In this document: positions 58,798 to 64,000 of the stretch, piece by piece
How the letters are laid out: each line of letters starts with the position of its first letter
How positions within the stretch are numbered: the stretch's first letter is position 1
NCBI GenBank assembly: GCA_030830895.1
Contig: JAURMC010000014.1
Location: forward strand, 62,001-126,000
DNA length: 64,000 bases
Origin: Crocinitomicaceae bacterium
Lineage (GTDB): Bacteria; Bacteroidota; Bacteroidia; Flavobacteriales_D; Crocinitomicaceae
Direction: 5' to 3'
Notes under the pieces: model-generated
Seen by the model: only the letters and a program-made list of their open reading frames with translations
Databases searched by the model: none
Told to the model about the DNA's origin: nothing
Position numbers and translations under genes: made by a program

Positions 58798-59817
58798 TTG
58801 AATAATTCATTGATTTTAGGAATTGAATCGTCATGCGACGACACATCCGCTGCCGTTCTAAAAGGAACGCAAATTCTTGCAAACATTACACACACCCAGT
58901 TAGTCCATGAACAATATGGAGGGGTAGTACCTGAATTGGCCAGTAGAGCTCATATAGAGCACATTGTTCCTGTAGTACAACGAGCTATTGAAACAGCATC
59001 TATTTCGTTGAACGAAATTGATGCGATTGCCTTTACCCAAGGACCAGGTTTAATGGGATCCCTTGTGGTTGGAACTTCCTTTGCTAAAGGCCTCGCGTTG
59101 GCGATTAACAAACCATTGATTGGAGTACATCATATGAAGGCCCACATTCTGAGTCATTTCATTTCTCATGAAGGTATGTCTGCGCCAAGTTTTCCATATC
59201 TCTGTTTAACTGTGAGTGGCGGCCATACTCAAATTGTGATCGTGCATGACGCATTAAATATGGAAGTCATTGGTAAAACAATCGATGATGCAGCAGGTGA
59301 GGCATTTGATAAGGCGGCGAAAATGTTAGGATTACCCTATCCTGGAGGACCATTAATCGATAAACTGGCTGTAGAAGGTAATCCAAACGCATTTTGCTTT
59401 TCTGAACCTAACATTCCCGATTTAAACTTCAGTTTTAGTGGACTAAAAACATCCATTCTTTACTTTTTAAAAAAAGAAATTGCAAAAAATCCTGATTTCG
59501 TGGCTGTCAACTTAAAAGATCTGTGCGCTTCGATACAACACAGCATTACCGAAATTTTAATTAAAAAACTAAAAAAAGCTCAACTTCAAACTGGGATTAG
59601 ATGCATTGCTGTAAGTGGAGGGGTCTCTGTTAATAGCGCGATGCGGAAAAAACTTAACGCCTGGCACTTTGAACAACCGAGCATTTCTATTCATATCGCT
59701 CATCCTTCTTTTTGTACGGACAACGCGGCAATGATTGCAATCGCTGGTGCATTTTTGTATGACGCAGGAATTATCCATAACCAACAAATCACTGCGAATG
59801 CAAAATTGTCATGGTAA
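58798..59817 (+). CDS. tsaD: tRNA N6-adenosine threonylcarbamoyltransferase
   Basis: ILGIESSCDDTSAAVL, PGLMGSLVVGTSFAKGLALAINKPLIGVHHMKAHI, LTVSGGHTQIV, DDAAGEAFDKAAKMLGLPYPGGP; TTG start. Confidence 0.96.
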   Translation: MNNSLILGIESSCDDTSAAVLKGTQILANITHTQLVHEQYGGVVPELASRAHIEHIVPVVQRAIETASISLNEIDAIAFTQGPGLMGSLVVGTSFAKGLALAINKPLIGVHHMKAHILSHFISHEGMSAPSFPYLCLTVSGGHTQIVIVHDALNMEVIGKTIDDAAGEAFDKAAKMLGLPYPGGPLIDKLAVEGNPNAFCFSEPNIPDLNFSFSGLKTSILYFLKKEIAKNPDFVAVNLKDLCASIQHSITEILIKKLKKAQLQTGIRCIAVSGGVSVNSAMRKKLNAWHFEQPSISIHIAHPSFCTDNAAMIAIAGAFLYDAGIIHNQQITANAKLSW

Positions 59818-59868
59818 ATTAGGAATTTAAGAAAATTTTTATACCTTCATTGTAACAAACCTATTCGC

Positions 59869-60144
59869 ATGTTTCTAGAAATCCAAGAAATACAAAAGGA
59901 GCAAATTCCTTTGTGTACTTTCGAAAAAATGAGTGCCATAGAGCAAGATAGCAACTTATTATTAAAACTTCGAAACGCAATGATTTTAGGGAATAGGCAT
60001 AGAAGTAAAGTTTCTATTGTTTTTTGCGATGACGAGGGACTTAAAAAAGTAACGACCACCGTTTGGGCTGTTGGGGAAACTTTCATTACGCTTAAGGGCG
60101 GCGTTTGGATTCCTATTTCAAAAATTCTAGATATTATTATTTAA
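59869..60144 (+). CDS. Conserved hypothetical protein (91 aa)
   Basis: ORF with ATG between tsaD and dsbD-like genes, same strand. Confidence 0.6.
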   Translation: MFLEIQEIQKEQIPLCTFEKMSAIEQDSNLLLKLRNAMILGNRHRSKVSIVFCDDEGLKKVTTTVWAVGETFITLKGGVWIPISKILDIII

Positions 60145-60153
60145 CTTCGCGAC

Positions 60154-60600
60154 ATGCGTCGTGTTGTAAAACCTTTCCTTTTAGCATATGTTTTATTAAT
60201 TTTTTCTGTTCACCTCAATGCACAGAATCATGTTTCTTGGAATGCTTTCTGGGATAAAAAAAACGAAGAAGTTGTCATTATTGGTACCATTGAACCAACA
60301 TGGCACTTATATTCACCAAAAACAGATCCAGATTTGGGTCCAATCCCATTGCGTGTATCTTTTGAAAAAACAAAAGGATTAAAGCAAATTGGGAGTTTAG
60401 TATTTTTAACACCCGCTGTTGCTCATCAAGATGACAATTTTGGTGGAACTGTTTACATTTGGGAAAATAAGGTGGAGATGAGACAAAGATTCCGTATCAA
60501 AAAGGCAGGAGTCATCACGCTAACTTTAAATTATATGATTTGCGATGAAACAAAATGTATTCCACCCATTGATGTACCTTTAACAATTCGATTAAATTAA
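60154..60600 (+). CDS. Exported DsbD N-terminal-like domain protein
   Basis: Signal peptide; EEVVIIGTIEPTWHLYSPKTDPDLGPIPLRVSFE...LNYMICDETKCIPP matches DsbD alpha-domain pattern. Confidence 0.82.
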   Translation: MRRVVKPFLLAYVLLIFSVHLNAQNHVSWNAFWDKKNEEVVIIGTIEPTWHLYSPKTDPDLGPIPLRVSFEKTKGLKQIGSLVFLTPAVAHQDDNFGGTVYIWENKVEMRQRFRIKKAGVITLTLNYMICDETKCIPPIDVPLTIRLN

Positions 60601-60606
60601 CCGCAC

Positions 60607-62649
60607 ATGAAATTCATGCTCACTATTCTAGTTGCCACAAGCGCATTTATTGGTTTTTCACAAGGCAATTGGCAAGATAACATCAAATGGAAATTCTCTA
60701 TCGAGAAAATTGACAGCAGTCATGCATACATCGTTGGCAAAGCGACCTTGTACAACCATTTTCATATTTTCTCAGTAAACCACGACCCACAAAAGGCAGA
60801 TTTTACCGGAACACCTACTACCTTTGACATTAAAGCAAATAAAAACTTTAAATTAATTGGGAAACTTAAGGATGGTAACACCCCTAAAAAATTTGTTGAC
60901 GAATTAGGAGAACAACTATACTTTGAAGGTAGCGCCAGCTTCAAACAGCAAATTGAAATATTGAGCAGCGAGACGTTTAACATTCCCTTTACCTATCAAT
61001 TTCAAATATGTGATGCGGCAGGATGTATTTTCCCTCCTGCACAAGATGCTACGGTCAAAATTACCGGATATAAAAGTGCCTTGTCTATTGAAAATGGACC
61101 TCAAGAAACCCCAAAAGATACCAGCTTCACACACACATCTTCCGATAACAACCCCACAGGAGATTCCATGGATCAAAAGAACGTGAAGAAAGAAGCACCG
61201 CAAAAACCAAACTCTTTGTGGTGGACATTTTGGGCAGGTTTTGGCGGGGGATTATTTGCCTTATTAACACCATGCATGTTCCCCATGATTCCTATGACCG
61301 TGACGTTTTTTACAAAACAATCGAAAACTCGTGCAGAAGGAATCATTAAAGCACTTGTTTACGGCATTTCAATAGTAGTAATATATGTTACTTCGGGTAT
61401 TTTATTTACGGCAGTTTTAGGAACCACCGGACTAAATGATCTTTCAACCAACATTTGGATGAACCTTGTGTTTTTTGCCATCTTTATGGTCTTTGCCTTT
61501 TCCTTTCTTGGTGCGTTTGAAATTCAATTGCCAAGTTCTTGGGTAAATAAAATGGACAAACAAGCCGACCGTGGAGGTTACATCGGTATTTTCTTTATGG
61601 CGTTTACCTTAGGGTTAGTATCTTTTTCTTGCACGGGACCAATCATTGGTAGTTTATTAGTTACTGCCTCCACCACTGGTTCATACTTAACACCCGCTAT
61701 GGGAATGGGAGGATTTTCACTTGCTTTAGCAATTCCTTTTACCCTGTTCGCAATTTTTCCTAGTTGGTTAAATTCCTTACCTCAATCTGGCGGATGGTTA
61801 AATTCGGTTAAAGTAGTTTTAGGGTTGTTAGAAATTGCATTAGCTATGAAGTTCTTGTCTGCGGTCGATATGGCTTACCATTGGGATATCTTGACTCGTG
61901 AGTGGTTTGTAGGTTCATGGTTTATAATTTTCCTAATCATGGGACTTTACTTACTCGGAAAAATTAGGTTTTCTCATGATTCTCCCGTTGAGAAGTTAAG
62001 CGTTACGCGCTTTATGTTTGCTTTTGTTTCATTAGTATTCTCTGTTTACTTGTTTACTGGGATGTTCGGTCATCCGCTTAAATTAATTGATGGCATTGCA
62101 CCGCCAAGGACCCATTCAGAGGATAACTTTCGTTTCAACAACGGAGGACTTGAAACAGGAGTTAAACAAGATTCAATCACCGATAAATATTCAGCAGACA
62201 TGCATCCGGTTGGGGATGGTTCAATTTTAGTCTTCCATGATTTATATAAAGGGCGCGCCTATGCGAAAGAACGTAACCTACCGATTTTGATGGACTTTAC
62301 TGGCCATGCGTGTCAAAACTGTCGTAAAACAGAGTCTACCGTTTGGACCAATGATGAAATTAGGCCTATTCTGCAAAAGAATTTCGTGATTATTTCACTC
62401 TACGTTGACGACCATCAACCCCTCCCCGAAAGTGAGCAACGTTACTCCAAGGAATTGGGCGGAAAAATTCGTGATGTTGGTAATAAATGGGCTGAATTTG
62501 AAGTGATTAATTACAAGAGCTTCCAGCAACCGCTCTATGTAGTAACCGATCATGAAGGAAAGGATTTAACTGAAACCATCGGTTACACCCCTGAAATTGA
62601 AAGCTACAAACAATTCTTACTCAAAGGGATTCGTAAATTCAACCACTAA
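60607..62649 (+). CDS. dsbD: Thiol:disulfide interchange protein DsbD-like
   Basis: 680 aa; N-terminal DsbD-alpha, TM core GGGLFALLTPCMFPMIPMTVTFF...FSCTGPIIGSLL, C-terminal thioredoxin PILMDFTGHACQNCRKTESTVW. Confidence 0.92.
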   Translation: MKFMLTILVATSAFIGFSQGNWQDNIKWKFSIEKIDSSHAYIVGKATLYNHFHIFSVNHDPQKADFTGTPTTFDIKANKNFKLIGKLKDGNTPKKFVDELGEQLYFEGSASFKQQIEILSSETFNIPFTYQFQICDAAGCIFPPAQDATVKITGYKSALSIENGPQETPKDTSFTHTSSDNNPTGDSMDQKNVKKEAPQKPNSLWWTFWAGFGGGLFALLTPCMFPMIPMTVTFFTKQSKTRAEGIIKALVYGISIVVIYVTSGILFTAVLGTTGLNDLSTNIWMNLVFFAIFMVFAFSFLGAFEIQLPSSWVNKMDKQADRGGYIGIFFMAFTLGLVSFSCTGPIIGSLLVTASTTGSYLTPAMGMGGFSLALAIPFTLFAIFPSWLNSLPQSGGWLNSVKVVLGLLEIALAMKFLSAVDMAYHWDILTREWFVGSWFIIFLIMGLYLLGKIRFSHDSPVEKLSVTRFMFAFVSLVFSVYLFTGMFGHPLKLIDGIAPPRTHSEDNFRFNNGGLETGVKQDSITDKYSADMHPVGDGSILVFHDLYKGRAYAKERNLPILMDFTGHACQNCRKTESTVWTNDEIRPILQKNFVIISLYVDDHQPLPESEQRYSKELGGKIRDVGNKWAEFEVINYKSFQQPLYVVTDHEGKDLTETIGYTPEIESYKQFLLKGIRKFNH

Positions 62650-64000
62650 ATGAAACTGTGTATTGCGGAAAAACCGAGTGTCGCACGAGATTTGGCTCAA
62701 ATTTTAGGCGCATCTACTCGGAAAGAGGGGTATTTTGAGGGAAACGGGTATTGGGTGAGTTGGACCTTTGGTCATTTGTGTACGCTGAAAGAACCTGAAG
62801 ATTATAATCCAAACTGGAAGCAATGGCGCGTTGAGGACTTACCTATATCTCCTGAACAGTTTGGAATTAAAGTGATTAAAGACGAAGGGGTGCAGCGACA
62901 ATTCAATGTACTAAAATCCCTCGTTGCACAATGTGAAGAAGTGATCAATTGTGGGGATGCGGGACAAGAAGGTGAATTGATTCAACGCTGGGTACTTTTG
63001 AAAGCAGGGTGTAAAGTACCGGTTAAGCGCTTGTGGATTTCTTCACTTACCGATGAAGCCATTAAAGAAGGTTTTTCCAAGCTTAAAAATGGGGAAGAAT
63101 TCGACAATTTGTTTGCCGCGGGTAATTCCCGAGCCATTGGTGATTGGATGCTCGGCATCAACGGAACACGACTCTATACCAAAAAATTTGCCCCAGCAAA
63201 AATGACCCTGTCCGTAGGTAGAGTGCAAACCCCTACCCTCGCCATGATCGTTCAACGGCAAAAAGAAATCAATGCATTTAAATCCGAAACCTACTGGGAA
63301 CTTAAAACGATTTATAGAGAAACAGAGTTCCTCTGTCAAATTGACCGCTTAAAGTCTGAAGAAAAAGCCAAGAAAGGCTTAGCGTATTTGAAAGATAAAC
63401 CCTTTAAAATCACTTCCTTTGAACAAAAAGAAGGAAAGGAAGGAAACCCGAGATTGTACGACTTAACCTCCTTACAAGTAGATGGTAACAAACGTTACGG
63501 ATTTAGTGCCGACGAAACGCTTAAGCACGTTCAAAGCCTTTACGAGAAAAAGCTGGTGACCTATCCCCGGGTTGATACCACTTACCTCTCCGAAGATCTT
63601 CACCCCAAAATACCCAATGTATTAAAAGGGCTCAGAGATTACAGCAGATTTACTGAATTTTTGCTGGAAAAGCCCATTCCAAAAACGAAAACTATTTTCG
63701 ACAACAGCAAAGTTACCGACCACCATGCTATAATACCTACGGGCATTGTACCTTCAGGAATTTCACCGGATGAACATAAAATATACGACCTAATTGCTCG
63801 CCGGCTAATCGCTGCTTTATATCCAGAATGCAAAGTTTCGAATACCACCGTAATGGGTCAAATAGATCAACTAGCATTTAAAGCAACTGGGAAGCAGGTA
63901 TTAGACAAAGGTTGGCGTGTGGTATATGAAGACCTCGATCAAAAAGTGCAGAAAAAAGGTGAATCTGAAGATAAAATCTTACCCCTCTTTACCGAAGGCG
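62650..64000 (+). CDS. topB: DNA topoisomerase III (3' truncated by window)
   Basis: Translated from ATG at 62650: MKLCIAEKPSVARDLAQILGAS...INCGDAGQEGELIQRWVL...RAIGDWMLGINGTRLYTKKF...LSVGRVQTPTLAMIV; open to right edge. Confidence 0.93.
   Translation, partial: MKLCIAEKPSVARDLAQILGASTRKEGYFEGNGYWVSWTFGHLCTLKEPEDYNPNWKQWRVEDLPISPEQFGIKVIKDEGVQRQFNVLKSLVAQCEEVINCGDAGQEGELIQRWVLLKAGCKVPVKRLWISSLTDEAIKEGFSKLKNGEEFDNLFAAGNSRAIGDWMLGINGTRLYTKKFAPAKMTLSVGRVQTPTLAMIVQRQKEINAFKSETYWELKTIYRETEFLCQIDRLKSEEKAKKGLAYLKDKPFKITSFEQKEGKEGNPRLYDLTSLQVDGNKRYGFSADETLKHVQSLYEKKLVTYPRVDTTYLSEDLHPKIPNVLKGLRDYSRFTEFLLEKPIPKTKTIFDNSKVTDHHAIIPTGIVPSGISPDEHKIYDLIARRLIAALYPECKVSNTTVMGQIDQLAFKATGKQVLDKGWRVVYEDLDQKVQKKGESEDKILPLFTEG

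Overview
AT-rich Bacteroidota (Flavobacteriales-like, possibly Crocinitomicaceae/Fluviicola-type) chromosomal window. The lineage is inferred from T9SS/gliding C-terminal domains, TAnnTTTG promoter-like motifs and gene content. Housekeeping genes include trhO (partial), lgt, pdhA, pdhC, an RluF-like pseudouridine synthase, an M42 peptidase, an M16 peptidase pair, a GT9 glycosyltransferase, sucC, a biotin carboxylase, a TamB-like protein, tsaD, a dsbD-like gene and topB (partial). These are interleaved with at least five large secreted T9SS proteins, including a single 15,975-bp ORF (5,324 aa) with about 43 PKD-like repeats. The most notable feature is a compact integron-like locus at about 7.4-11.0 kb. 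It contains an ORF6N gene, a tyrosine recombinase without the usual IntI-specific insertion, an attI-like site, and a 2,100-bp gene cassette ending in a 131-bp attC-like hairpin. The cassette carries an HxlR regulator divergent from an OYE-family reductase plus a small secreted protein. The 5' end of the cassette (G|TTAGCGG, 8864-8871) is the exact reverse complement of the R''-like box of its own attC-like site (CCGCTAAC, 10839-10846), as expected for a circularised integron cassette. No tRNA, rRNA, CRISPR array or IS transposase was recognised by eye. All family calls are from reading the translations; no database search was run.
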